The position numbers were made by a program, and so were the translations under genes. From assembly GCA_029879665.1 (NCBI GenBank), contig JAOUPW010000061.1:1-8186 (forward strand): a stretch of DNA of 8,186 nt, written 5' to 3'. Below the pieces are notes generated by a model. That model saw only the letters and a program-made list of their open reading frames with translations. It was not told the origin of the DNA and searched no databases. Below are positions 1 to 5,992 of the stretch, in pieces; within the stretch, counting starts at the first letter, position 1, and every line of letters begins with the position of its first letter. The DNA is from Rhodospirillales bacterium (lineage in GTDB: Bacteria; Pseudomonadota; Alphaproteobacteria; Rhodospirillales; JAOUPW01).

Positions 1-1
1 T

Positions 2-217
2 AACCAGACCGGTTACCGGGGGCGGATCAGCATACTAGAAATAATGGAAATATCCGATCCCATTCGCCAGATGATTCTTCGCCATGCGGAAGCCAATGAA
101 ATCCAGCGGACGGCGGTTGAAAATGGCATGAAAGTTATGTTTGATGATGGCGTCAACAAGGCTCTTCAGGGCGTAACCACTATCGAAGAAATTCTTCGCG
201 TCACGCGGGAAGGATGA
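2..217 (+). CDS. gspE: GspE, T2SS assembly ATPase (C-terminal fragment)
   Basis: The last 71 codons of an open frame entering from the left edge, ending in TGA at 215-217. GspE is the cytoplasmic hexameric ATPase that powers pseudopilus assembly and docks on GspL and GspF. The visible part starts with NQTGYRGR followed by ISILEIMEIS, the typical segment just after the zinc-binding tetracysteine loop of GspE/PilB ATPases. It ends with the usual helical tail, including a GVTTIEEILRVT stretch, where these proteins almost always finish. The Walker A, Walker B and cysteine motifs would lie outside the window. The stop is one base from the gspF start, which fits a GspE-GspF pair. PilB or another secretion ATPase could share this tail, but the T2SS neighbours settle the assignment. 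Confidence 0.93.
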   Translation, partial: NQTGYRGRISILEIMEISDPIRQMILRHAEANEIQRTAVENGMKVMFDDGVNKALQGVTTIEEILRVTREG

Positions 218-218
218 A

Positions 219-1439
219 ATGGGCCTGTTCAGATACAAGGCAGTCAACCTGACCGGTGAAGTTCTTGAGGGTCAAATGGCGGCGGAAAGCCGTCAGGCGC
301 TGATAGAACGTTTGCATGCCCTTGGCCACACCCCAATTAGAGCCGAGGAAATAAGAAAAGATTCGTTTTTTCAAATTCTCAACAGGGATATTTTCAACCG
401 TCGCAAAATTAGCGCGAAGGATATTACTTTCATTACCCATGAAATGGCCACCCTTCTGCATGCCGGGGTAACGCTGGATCAAACATTAAGCATTTTGACG
501 GAACTTGCAGAAAGGGAACCCATAAAATTAATTCTCGGCGAAATACATAAGGATGTCCGGAATGGATCCTCACTCGCAGAGTCGTTGGAAGCGAGGGATG
601 ACGCTTTTACTTCGGATTTTATAAGCATGGTTCGTGCCGGAGAGGCTGGAGGTGCGCTCGATAATGTTCTTTTACGGGTCGCGGAATATCGGGAAACCGC
701 TGATACGCTGAGAGAGCAAGTTCGTTCGGCAATGATTTATCCGCTTATCCTTCTTGCTATGGCCGGGCTTTCAGTGATCGTGCTGCTGATATTTGTCGTT
801 CCCCAATTTCAATCGCTATTTGAAGAGGCCGGATCGGAGCTCCCTCTGGCAACAAAAATCCTGATGGAAAGCGGGGAGATCGTACAGAATTACTGGATGC
901 CGGCGATAATATTTATCGTATTGGCGGCGTTTCTGTTTAAACGCTGGGTTGCCAATCCGGATGCCCGTCTTAGGTGGGATCAATGGGTGCTATCTTCCCC
1001 TTTGTTCGGCCAACTTATCCGAAAAAGAGAAACGGCACGATTCAGCAGAACTCTGGGGACACTTCTCAGTAGCGGAATTCCCCTGCTGAATTCTCTTTCC
1101 ATTGTGGGCGATACGTTCCGCAACACAAAATTTTTGCATGCGGTCAATGATGCCACCCAGCAGGTAAGGGCCGGGAAGCGGCTTGGCGAATCGTTGATGG
1201 TCGGCGATACCTTTCCCCGGCTGGCGGGGCATCTGTTGCAGGTCGGCGAAGAAACCGGGAAGATTGAGGCTATGCTGGAAAAAACAGCCGATATATATGA
1301 TCAGGAAGTTAAAAGGACCGTTGAGCGGCTTCTTGCGATTCTTGTTCCCGCGATTACGATTGGCCTGGGCATACTTGTTGCTGGGATTATCGGGTCGATA
1401 TTGGTAGCAATCTTGCGGATCAATGAACTCGCTCTTTAA
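219..1439 (+). CDS. gspF: GspF, T2SS inner-membrane platform protein
   Basis: A 406-residue polytopic inner-membrane protein of the PilC/GspF family, at the family's usual length (about 400). GspF sits at the centre of the assembly platform and contacts GspE, GspL and GspM. Two repeated T2SSF domains are visible, roughly residues 70-190 and 270-400. Each carries the conserved Gly-Glu motif: VRAGEAGG at about 138-145 and VGEETGK at about 342-348. Three hydrophobic segments are seen near 172-195 (starting MIYPLIL), 225-243 and 371-398, the standard topology. The N-terminal segment MGLFRYKAVNLTGE is a hallmark of the family. A strong Shine-Dalgarno GGGAAGGA at 207-214 lies inside the end of gspE, 4 bases before the ATG. 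Translation is therefore probably coupled to gspE. Nothing appears truncated. Confidence 0.97.
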   Translation: MGLFRYKAVNLTGEVLEGQMAAESRQALIERLHALGHTPIRAEEIRKDSFFQILNRDIFNRRKISAKDITFITHEMATLLHAGVTLDQTLSILTELAEREPIKLILGEIHKDVRNGSSLAESLEARDDAFTSDFISMVRAGEAGGALDNVLLRVAEYRETADTLREQVRSAMIYPLILLAMAGLSVIVLLIFVVPQFQSLFEEAGSELPLATKILMESGEIVQNYWMPAIIFIVLAAFLFKRWVANPDARLRWDQWVLSSPLFGQLIRKRETARFSRTLGTLLSSGIPLLNSLSIVGDTFRNTKFLHAVNDATQQVRAGKRLGESLMVGDTFPRLAGHLLQVGEETGKIEAMLEKTADIYDQEVKRTVERLLAILVPAITIGLGILVAGIIGSILVAILRINELAL

Positions 1440-1468
1440 TTTACAGGGCACACTTCAAGGGAAGTTAA

Positions 1469-1921
1469 ATGAAATCTGTCAAATCGATAAATGAAGAAAA
1501 TATAAGTCGATGCAGAAAACAGCGTGGCTTTACGTTGATTGAGCTATTGGTCGTTCTAATTATTTTGGGCTTGGTCGCCATGTTTGCCGTGCCGCAAGCA
1601 ATGAAATTCCTGGGCGGCGCCAAAAGCGACGCCGCGCAAATTCAGATTCAGAATCTGGGAACAATCTTGGATCTTTACCGCCTTGAAACCGGGCGTTATC
1701 CCAATCAGGATGAGGGCCTGGAAGCTCTGGTTCAAAAACCTGCCGGTGCCGAGGTATGGAACGGTCCATACATCAAAAAACGCGCAATGATAATTGACCC
1801 CTGGGGCCGTCCATATGTCTATGTGTTTCCGGGCAACAAAAGCGACTACGACTTATATTCATTGGGCGCGGACGGCGCGGAGGGAGGCGAAGGCGAGAAT
1901 AAGGATGTCGTTAGCTGGTAG
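1469..1921 (+). CDS. gspG: GspG, major pseudopilin
   Basis: A 150-residue prepilin-like protein that polymerises into the periplasmic pseudopilus. The 20-residue basic leader ends RKQRG, with the GspO cleavage site between Gly20 and Phe21. The mature helix begins FTLIELLVVLIIL with Glu at +5 and Pro at +22, as in class III signal-peptide proteins. The globular part holds the GspG-typical block LETGRYPNQDEGLEALVQ, then WGRPYVYVFPG and a C-terminal loop with YDLYSLGADG. Asp135 and Asp146 of the precursor are well placed to be the calcium ligands known in this family (inferred by position). AAGGGAAG at 1457-1464 is a good ribosome site 4 bases before the ATG, in the 29-base spacer after gspF. 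A peptidase gspO is not in the window. Confidence 0.97.
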   Translation: MKSVKSINEENISRCRKQRGFTLIELLVVLIILGLVAMFAVPQAMKFLGGAKSDAAQIQIQNLGTILDLYRLETGRYPNQDEGLEALVQKPAGAEVWNGPYIKKRAMIIDPWGRPYVYVFPGNKSDYDLYSLGADGAEGGEGENKDVVSW

Positions 1922-2360
1922 CAGGCCTCGAGCCGCCGGGTTTACGCTCGTTGAACTTATTGTAGTGTTGACGATTGTTGCCCTGGTGGCGGTCTTTGCG
2001 GTCCCACGGGTTCTCCCTGAACGATCCAACACAGCCTTGAAGGCGGCGGCCATGAATCTTGCAACTCAGCTTCGCAAGGCGCGCAGTGAAGCGATACGTT
2101 CGAACCAGAGGAAATATATTGAATTTGATCTTGCCGCTCGGCAATTTGGCTTAAAAGACAATAGCAACACGATAGAATTTCCCCAGGATATTGAAATTCA
2201 GCTTGTAACGGCCAACAGCCTTATTGCCGAGAAAACGGGCGCCATCGGGTTTCATTCTGACGGCAGTTCAACGGGGGGGCGCATCACCCTTTCGAGAAAC
2301 GGGCTCAAATATCATGTAAATGTAGAATGGCTTACCGGAAATGTTGCGGTCTTTAAATAA
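1905..2360 (+). CDS. gspH: GspH, minor pseudopilin
   Basis: A 151-residue minor pseudopilin. The leader is short (MSLAGSRPRAAG), with cleavage expected between Gly12 and Phe13. The mature start is FTLVELIVVLTIV with Glu +5 and Pro +22. It is followed by the GspH-like block LATQLRKARSEAIRSNQ and a beta-rich C-terminal half ending GNVAVFK. In known systems GspH joins the tip complex of GspI, GspJ and GspK to the GspG filament. The ATG at 1905 was chosen because it gives a normal leader; the frame is open further upstream, to an ATG at 1794, but that would bury the prepilin site deep inside the protein. AAGG lies immediately before the ATG and GGAGG lies further upstream. The gene overlaps the end of gspG by 17 nt, which points to coupled translation. 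Another GspH/FimT-type pseudopilin is the only real alternative. Confidence 0.92.
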   Translation: MSLAGSRPRAAGFTLVELIVVLTIVALVAVFAVPRVLPERSNTALKAAAMNLATQLRKARSEAIRSNQRKYIEFDLAARQFGLKDNSNTIEFPQDIEIQLVTANSLIAEKTGAIGFHSDGSSTGGRITLSRNGLKYHVNVEWLTGNVAVFK

Positions 2361-2763
2361 ATTGAAAAGATCAGCGCCTGAAGCAGGGTTTACGCTGGTC
2401 GAGGTTCTTGTTGCTTTTGTAATCCTTTCCGTTTTTCTTGGCGTTCTTTATCAGACATTTTCTTATGGCCTTCGGGGGTCGGATAACGCGCGGCAATATT
2501 CAACTGCCGTCCTTTATGCCGAATCTCTTCTTGCTGATTTTGAATCTGAAAAATTGTTGGCAGAAGGCGAATCCGAGGGTGACCTTTCAGATGGATTCCA
2601 TTGGAAAACATCCGTGCGCGCACTTGAAACAAACGGCGAATCTTCGGTCGGGCTTAAAACGGTCACTTCTTATGACGTCGAAGTTACAGTTTACTGGAAA
2701 TTTGGCACCGAGGTTAAATCCATTGCTTTGCAAACAATCCGGTTTGGTCCTGAAAAAGAATGA
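2341..2763 (+). CDS. gspI: GspI, minor pseudopilin
   Basis: A 140-residue minor pseudopilin. The leader MLRSLNKLKRSAPEAG is 16 residues, with cleavage before Phe17. The mature start FTLVEVLVAFVILSVFLG, with Glu +5, is the GspI-type helix. GspI is thought to start the tip complex with GspJ and GspK, which primes pseudopilus growth. The C-terminal part alternates beta strands (for example YDVEVTVYWKFG) and ends near the family's usual size of about 120-140. The ATG lies 20 nt inside the end of gspH. No good Shine-Dalgarno is seen: CGGA touches the ATG too closely. Expression therefore probably depends on ribosomes finishing gspH. The assignment rests on the helix sequence, the size and the place between H and J. 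Confidence 0.92.
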   Translation: MLRSLNKLKRSAPEAGFTLVEVLVAFVILSVFLGVLYQTFSYGLRGSDNARQYSTAVLYAESLLADFESEKLLAEGESEGDLSDGFHWKTSVRALETNGESSVGLKTVTSYDVEVTVYWKFGTEVKSIALQTIRFGPEKE

Positions 2764-3455
2764 TCATGTTTTTTTTCCATAACCGCCCTGTGCCGGGGGC
2801 AAGAGAAAACCGGGAATCCGGCTTGACGCTGATTGAATTGCTGGTGGCGCTGGTCCTCCTCGCTTTAGTTTCGGTGATGTTGTCAGGCGGATTGAGATTC
2901 AGTGCGCGGGCCTGGGAATATTCGGATTCCCGGCTGGAGAAAATTGAAAGAATCCAGGCCGTGCAGCATCTTCTCCGCAGCCGTTTGGGTTCAGCCCAAT
3001 TTTCGAAAAACCAAACCGCAACAGAAAGACGTTCGCCTCCCGGGCCTCCCGGGATGGAGGCGTTTGCCGGCGATTTCGATCACGTCGAATTCATTGCCAA
3101 ACTCCCACGCCATCATGGCCTGGGCGGTCTTTACCGAATAGCCATTGATGGCGTTGCCGGAACCCGGAATACCAACAACCTTCGCATCCGTTGGCGGCCT
3201 GCGGAAACCGGGTTTACGGACATCAAAGACGGGCAAACCGAGGATTGGACGGAAACGACACTTCTTGAGGATATTGAAGGATTAAAAATTGAATATTTTG
3301 GGAAGCAGGATAAAGCCGAGAATGAAGGCTGGTCCGATGTCTGGTCGGACCCCCGAAAGCTCCCGAGCTTGGTTCGATTATCGGTTGCATTTTCCAGTCA
3401 CGATCCGCGCAGATGGCCTGTTCTTACAGTTAAAGTGATTTCCGCGACCCCCTAA
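2760..3455 (+). CDS. gspJ: GspJ, minor pseudopilin
   Basis: A 231-residue pseudopilin, within the usual GspJ range of about 200-230. The leader ends NRESG, with cleavage between Gly21 and Leu22. The mature start LTLIELLVALVLLALVSVML has Glu +5 but Leu in place of the usual Phe or Met at +1. The body has the GspJ pattern of RIQAVQHLLRSRL, a GDFDHVEFIAKLP segment, an IRWRPAE strand and a C-terminal LPSLVRLSVAF strand. The first ATG (2760) overlaps the gspI stop as ATGA; a second ATG at 2766 would remove only two residues. The ribosome site is weak, so translational coupling to gspI is likely. GspJ normally binds GspI and GspK at the pseudopilus tip, but no gspK follows here. Confidence 0.94.
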   Translation: MIMFFFHNRPVPGARENRESGLTLIELLVALVLLALVSVMLSGGLRFSARAWEYSDSRLEKIERIQAVQHLLRSRLGSAQFSKNQTATERRSPPGPPGMEAFAGDFDHVEFIAKLPRHHGLGGLYRIAIDGVAGTRNTNNLRIRWRPAETGFTDIKDGQTEDWTETTLLEDIEGLKIEYFGKQDKAENEGWSDVWSDPRKLPSLVRLSVAFSSHDPRRWPVLTVKVISATP

Positions 3456-3595
3456 TGGCCTGTTGGTTTCCGGCGACACGGAGTTTGGACTTTCTATAAA
3501 CCATTGATATGATAAAAAGATAATTAAACTTCATTGGATTAAGTCCAGGCCGGGTTTGATTTGCCTTTACTGTATTTTTTTGGATCTTGGCGTTT
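3456..3595 (+). other. AT-rich gap in the place of gspK; no gene seen
   Basis: This spacer separates gspJ from gspL, where most T2SS operons carry gspK. I find no pseudopilin-like frame in it on either strand. The only forward start at the junction is an ATG at 3455, overlapping the gspJ stop as TAATG. It opens just 14 codons (3455-3499, MACWFPATRSLDFL), which resemble no gsp protein. One 60-base stretch (3481-3540) has only 15 G or C, far below the flanking genes. This suits a promoter or an eroded gene. No clear hairpin followed by a T-run was found; the T-run at about 3575-3581 has no stem before it. Confidence 0.7.
3485..3513 (+). promoter_or_regulatory. Possible sigma70-type promoter for gspL-gspM-gspC/N
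   Basis: TTGGAC (3485-3490) and TATGAT (3508-3513) are separated by 17 bases. The -10 matches TATAAT at five of six positions; the -35 keeps only the TTG core. The very low GC of this spacer supports a promoter, and it would let the second block be transcribed separately from E-J. The call rests on sequence likeness alone, and AT-rich DNA often yields such matches by chance. Confidence 0.35.
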
Positions 3596-4699
3596 ATGGC
3601 GAACGTTGTAGCGGATATCAAGACAACGGCGGACGGGTTTTTTCGGTGGTGGTTTTCCGAACTCGCCGCAATCATTCCCCGCCGAATATCCCGCCTGTTC
3701 CGCAGCCGGGGCGGCCGGTTGGAAATTGATTTTTTGGGCGATACTGCGTCTCTCGTTTATAAAAGCGATGGACAGGAGCACCACCTGGGCGGGCTGAACG
3801 TTACGGATGCGCCTCCCGGGATGCAGAAAAAGGTCTTTTCATCGCTTGTTTCGAAAGTGCGGCGCGGAAAGATTGTGACGATCCTTCGCCTTCCCCAAAG
3901 CAAGGCACTGCAGAAAAGGATGATTCTGCCAATGGCCGCCGCCGAAAATCTTCGTGAAGTTCTCGGCTTTGAAATGGACCGCCAAACACCGTTTAAACCG
4001 GAAAATGTTTATTACGACGGCCAGATCGTTGAATCCGATCCGCACAAACAGCAGATTGTCGTTGAAATCACGGTTGTTCCCCGGGATGTCGTTGACGAAA
4101 CCATGCGCCGGGTGGCCTCCTGGGAGATCAATCCGGACCGTGTCGGCGTGGTTCAGGTCGAAGAACCGGCGAGAAGGATTCCCTTAAATTTATTGCCGAA
4201 TGGATCGGGCGGGAAAAGTTCGCGTTTCAAGGAATGGCTTGCTTCCTTGTTCATGATCGCGGCGCTGGGGTTGGCGTTGGTTGCTGTTTTTCTGCCCCTG
4301 CAGCAGAAACAAAATCGAATGGAAAGTATTGCAGGGCAGGTTGAAGCCGCGAAAAAGGGCGCCCTGGAAGTCAATGCCATGCGCTCCGAGTTAAAAGCCA
4401 TCGTCGGCAGCGGCCAGTTCCTTGTGGAACAGCACAAGGCGAAACGCCCAATGACGCTTCTGCTGCATGAACTGACCCAAAAGCTGCCTGATGACAGCTG
4501 GATCAACAGCCTGCGGGTTTCTGACCTTAAAGTTTCCGTTTCCGGGTATGCAAAGTCGGCCTCGGCGCTGATAGGCGTTCTCGAATCCAGCCCGATGATT
4601 TCGAATGTCGAATTCAGCGCCCCGGTAACCCAGGATACAAGGCTTGGCGTCGAAAGATTCAGTCTCAAATTTACCATTACTCCGGTGGTCGAGAAATGA
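3596..4699 (+). CDS. gspL: GspL, T2SS inner-membrane platform protein (PilM/PilN-like)
   Basis: A bitopic inner-membrane protein of 367 residues that links the GspE ATPase in the cytoplasm to GspM and GspF. Residues 1-37 contain an aromatic, basic stretch (FFRWWFSELAAIIPRR). A cytoplasmic actin-like region follows to about 212, with the diagnostic AENLREVLGFEMDRQTPF; the EMDRQTPF core is at 126-133. One membrane segment lies at about 214-235. A coiled-coil-prone stretch follows, then a PilN-like periplasmic ferredoxin-type domain at about 286-360 (LLLHELTQKLPDDSWINSL, then SGYAKSASALIGVLESSP). The ATG at 3596 is preferred; a TTG at 3587 would add three residues and has GGA just upstream. Neither start has a strong ribosome site. 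The protein is slightly short for GspL (about 400), mainly in the cytoplasmic part. The end overlaps gspM as ATGA. Confidence 0.92.
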   Translation: MANVVADIKTTADGFFRWWFSELAAIIPRRISRLFRSRGGRLEIDFLGDTASLVYKSDGQEHHLGGLNVTDAPPGMQKKVFSSLVSKVRRGKIVTILRLPQSKALQKRMILPMAAAENLREVLGFEMDRQTPFKPENVYYDGQIVESDPHKQQIVVEITVVPRDVVDETMRRVASWEINPDRVGVVQVEEPARRIPLNLLPNGSGGKSSRFKEWLASLFMIAALGLALVAVFLPLQQKQNRMESIAGQVEAAKKGALEVNAMRSELKAIVGSGQFLVEQHKAKRPMTLLLHELTQKLPDDSWINSLRVSDLKVSVSGYAKSASALIGVLESSPMISNVEFSAPVTQDTRLGVERFSLKFTITPVVEK

Positions 4700-5277
4700 C
4701 CCGGATGAGTCCAGTCTTCAGCCGTGCCCTGGCGCTTATGCTGTTGTTGGGGCTGCTTTGCGGCGGCTATCTGTTTATCGTTTCCCCTATTGTCGAGCGG
4801 CATGCATTTCTGAATCAGGCCATTATCGACAACACTGAGTTGCTTCGCCGTTACGTTGCCCTCAGCGGATCGAAAAAGGCGCTCGCGGAACAACTTGAAA
4901 AGCTGCAGAACCAAGGCCCCGCTTCCGGTTCGTTCCTTGCGGGAGGCAGTGAATCCCTGGTCGGTGCCCAGTTGCAGGACAGGATGAAGCGGATTGTCGA
5001 GGAAAGTGGCGGGCGCCTGACCAGCGTTCAGATCCTGCCCGGCCAGCAAGAAGCCGGGTTCCGGCGCATCACGATCCGGGCACGGATCAACGGTTCCGTT
5101 GAAGCCGTGCAACAAATCCTGCACACCCTGGAAAATCCGCCGCCGCTTCTCATTGTTAAAAGCCTGGATGTTCGTTCGCAACAAATCCGGCGCAGAAAGG
5201 GAGATACTTCCGCGGCGCCAATCATATTGAACGTCAATATCGATGTCTCCGGATACATGAGAGGGAAGGCGTCGTAA
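4696..5277 (+). CDS. gspM: GspM, T2SS assembly-platform protein (T2SSM_b-like)
   Basis: A 193-residue bitopic inner-membrane protein. A short cytoplasmic N-terminus (10 residues) leads into one membrane helix at about 11-30 (ALALMLLLGLLCGGYLFIV), followed by SPIVERH. A coiled-coil-like segment (about 45-75, including KKALAEQLEKLQNQ) precedes a periplasmic ferredoxin-like domain. That domain has FRRITIRARINGSVEAVQQ and a final strand LNVNIDVSGYM. This looks like the T2SSM_b form of GspM rather than the enteric PulM form (judged by pattern, not searched). GspM pairs with GspL, stabilises it and binds GspC. The start overlaps the gspL stop by four bases; a second ATG lies three codons in. The stop overlaps the next start as TAATG, so the three genes form a coupled unit. 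Confidence 0.88.
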   Translation: MTRMSPVFSRALALMLLLGLLCGGYLFIVSPIVERHAFLNQAIIDNTELLRRYVALSGSKKALAEQLEKLQNQGPASGSFLAGGSESLVGAQLQDRMKRIVEESGGRLTSVQILPGQQEAGFRRITIRARINGSVEAVQQILHTLENPPPLLIVKSLDVRSQQIRRRKGDTSAAPIILNVNIDVSGYMRGKAS

Positions 5278-5873
5278 TGAGGAACGATAAGGGCGGTTTT
5301 CTGAAAGTATGGTCTTGGGCATTCATTTGTGTGGCCCTGACCTTCATCGTCTATATCGAGTACCGGGAAGATCCCGCCCCCGCTGCCGTTTCGTCCTTTT
5401 CCCCTGTCCAACCCGCCATACCCGCCATGGAACCCAGAACCACCGACTTCGCCAGCCTGCCCGATCTGGGGGATCTGACGGAAGTGGTTGAGCGGCCTCT
5501 GTTTGCGCAAAACCGCCGTCCCGCGCCGCCCGGTGCCTCAGTGGATGCCCCGGCGCCAAAAACCGGGCAGCAATTTGCTTACGGCCTTTCCGGCATCGTG
5601 ATTTCTTCGGGCCAGCAAATGGCCCTGCTCAGCCATATGCGGACCAAGGAAATTCGCCAGATCCGGCTTGGCGAGACCGTTGACGGCTGGAAGGTAACGG
5701 AAATCTCGGCGGACCAGGTGATCCTGAAGCGGAACGAAGAAATCCAGAGTCTCAGGCTGATCGACCAGCCCCAGCCGGCCCGGCGGCCCACCCCTAACAC
5801 CCGGGCCCCCGCCCGCAACCTGCCGGGGCAGAAGATTGCGCCGGACCGGTTGTTCCGCCCGACTGCGCCATAG
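5277..5873 (+). CDS. GspC/GspN-like bitopic protein with HR domain, no PDZ
   Basis: A 198-residue protein with a short cytoplasmic start, one membrane helix at about 9-27 and a Pro/Ala-rich linker. A conserved stretch LTEVVERPLFAQNRRP at 67-82 follows, then a beta-rich domain at about 100-161: YGLSGIVIS, ALLSH, IRLGETVDGWKVTEISADQVILKR. This matches the homology region (HR) of GspC, which binds the N0 domain of the secretin and so joins the inner and outer membrane parts. The tail (162-198) is rich in Pro and Arg and has no PDZ or coiled coil, unlike enteric GspC (about 270-300 residues). Its place after gspM is that of gspN, and such proteins are often labelled 'type II secretion system protein N'. 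I therefore leave the symbol open. GGGAAGG lies just upstream of the ATG. Confidence 0.8.
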   Translation: MRNDKGGFLKVWSWAFICVALTFIVYIEYREDPAPAAVSSFSPVQPAIPAMEPRTTDFASLPDLGDLTEVVERPLFAQNRRPAPPGASVDAPAPKTGQQFAYGLSGIVISSGQQMALLSHMRTKEIRQIRLGETVDGWKVTEISADQVILKRNEEIQSLRLIDQPQPARRPTPNTRAPARNLPGQKIAPDRLFRPTAP

Positions 5874-5931
5874 GTCGTTTGCGCCACCCTTTCCCCAGGC
5901 ACCCTTGTATTGTTAAGAATCAAGTGGTTAG

Positions 5932-5960
5932 TTGTAGTCGGGAGCAATACCATGCATAAT
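5932..5960 (+). promoter_or_regulatory. Possible promoter for gspD
   Basis: TTGTAG (5932-5937) and CATAAT (5955-5960) lie 17 bases apart. The -10 matches TATAAT at five of six positions; the -35 keeps only TTG. A start near 5967 would give a short leader before the gspD ATG at 5993. The spacing is ideal but the call is weak without transcript data. Confidence 0.3.
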
Positions 5961-5969
5961 CCATTGCTC
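5942..5969. repeat. Inverted repeat GAGCAAT-14-ATTGCTC, possible operator or RNA hairpin
   Basis: The arms GAGCAAT (5942-5948) and ATTGCTC (5963-5969) are exact reverse complements with a 14-base centre that contains the palindrome ATGCAT (5952-5957). The arms flank the candidate -10 CATAAT, where a dimeric repressor would bind. In RNA it could form a seven-pair stem with a large loop. No T-run follows, so a terminator is unlikely. The role is unknown. Confidence 0.5.
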
Positions 5970-5981
5970 TTGGGGTTCACT

Positions 5982-5986
5982 GAGGG
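5982..5986 (+). promoter_or_regulatory. Ribosome binding site of gspD
   Basis: GAGGG ends six bases before the ATG at 5993. It favours that ATG over the in-frame ATG at 6008, which has only a weak GGG before it. Either start leaves the lipobox intact. Confidence 0.6.
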
Positions 5987-5992
5987 TCGGCA

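Larger units (their letters stand above)
5874..5992 (+). other. Spacer between gspC/N and gspD with putative control elements
   Basis: The longest gap apart from the gspK position. No open frame of note is seen. It holds a perfect 7-bp inverted repeat (5942-5948 and 5963-5969), a -10-like CATAAT between its arms, and the gspD ribosome site at its right end. A weak AT-rich hairpin (CTTG...CAAG, about 5904-5924) lacks a T-run, so I do not call a terminator. Confidence 0.7.

Noticed and set aside
1794..1904. Upstream extension of gspH to an ATG at 1794
   Set aside because: It would put the prepilin peptidase site about 50 residues into the protein, on a non-leader sequence that is only the shifted frame of gspG. 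The ATG at 1905 gives a normal leader.
3035..3056. GCCTCCCGGG repeated in tandem in gspJ, with GCCTCCCGGGATG again at 3811-3823 in gspL
   Set aside because: Each copy encodes Pro-Pro-Gly in frame within ordinary coding sequence. With only short matches and no flanking similarity, chance and codon preference explain it better than a mobile or regulatory repeat.
4153..5322. A 389-codon open frame on the - strand opposite gspL and gspM
   Set aside because: It spans the end of gspL, all of gspM and the start of gspC/N in antisense. It shows no motif or domain, and the + strand genes are clearly real.
5904..5924. CTTG...CAAG hairpin after gspC/N as a terminator
   Set aside because: The stem is weak, bulged and AT-rich, and no T-run follows it.
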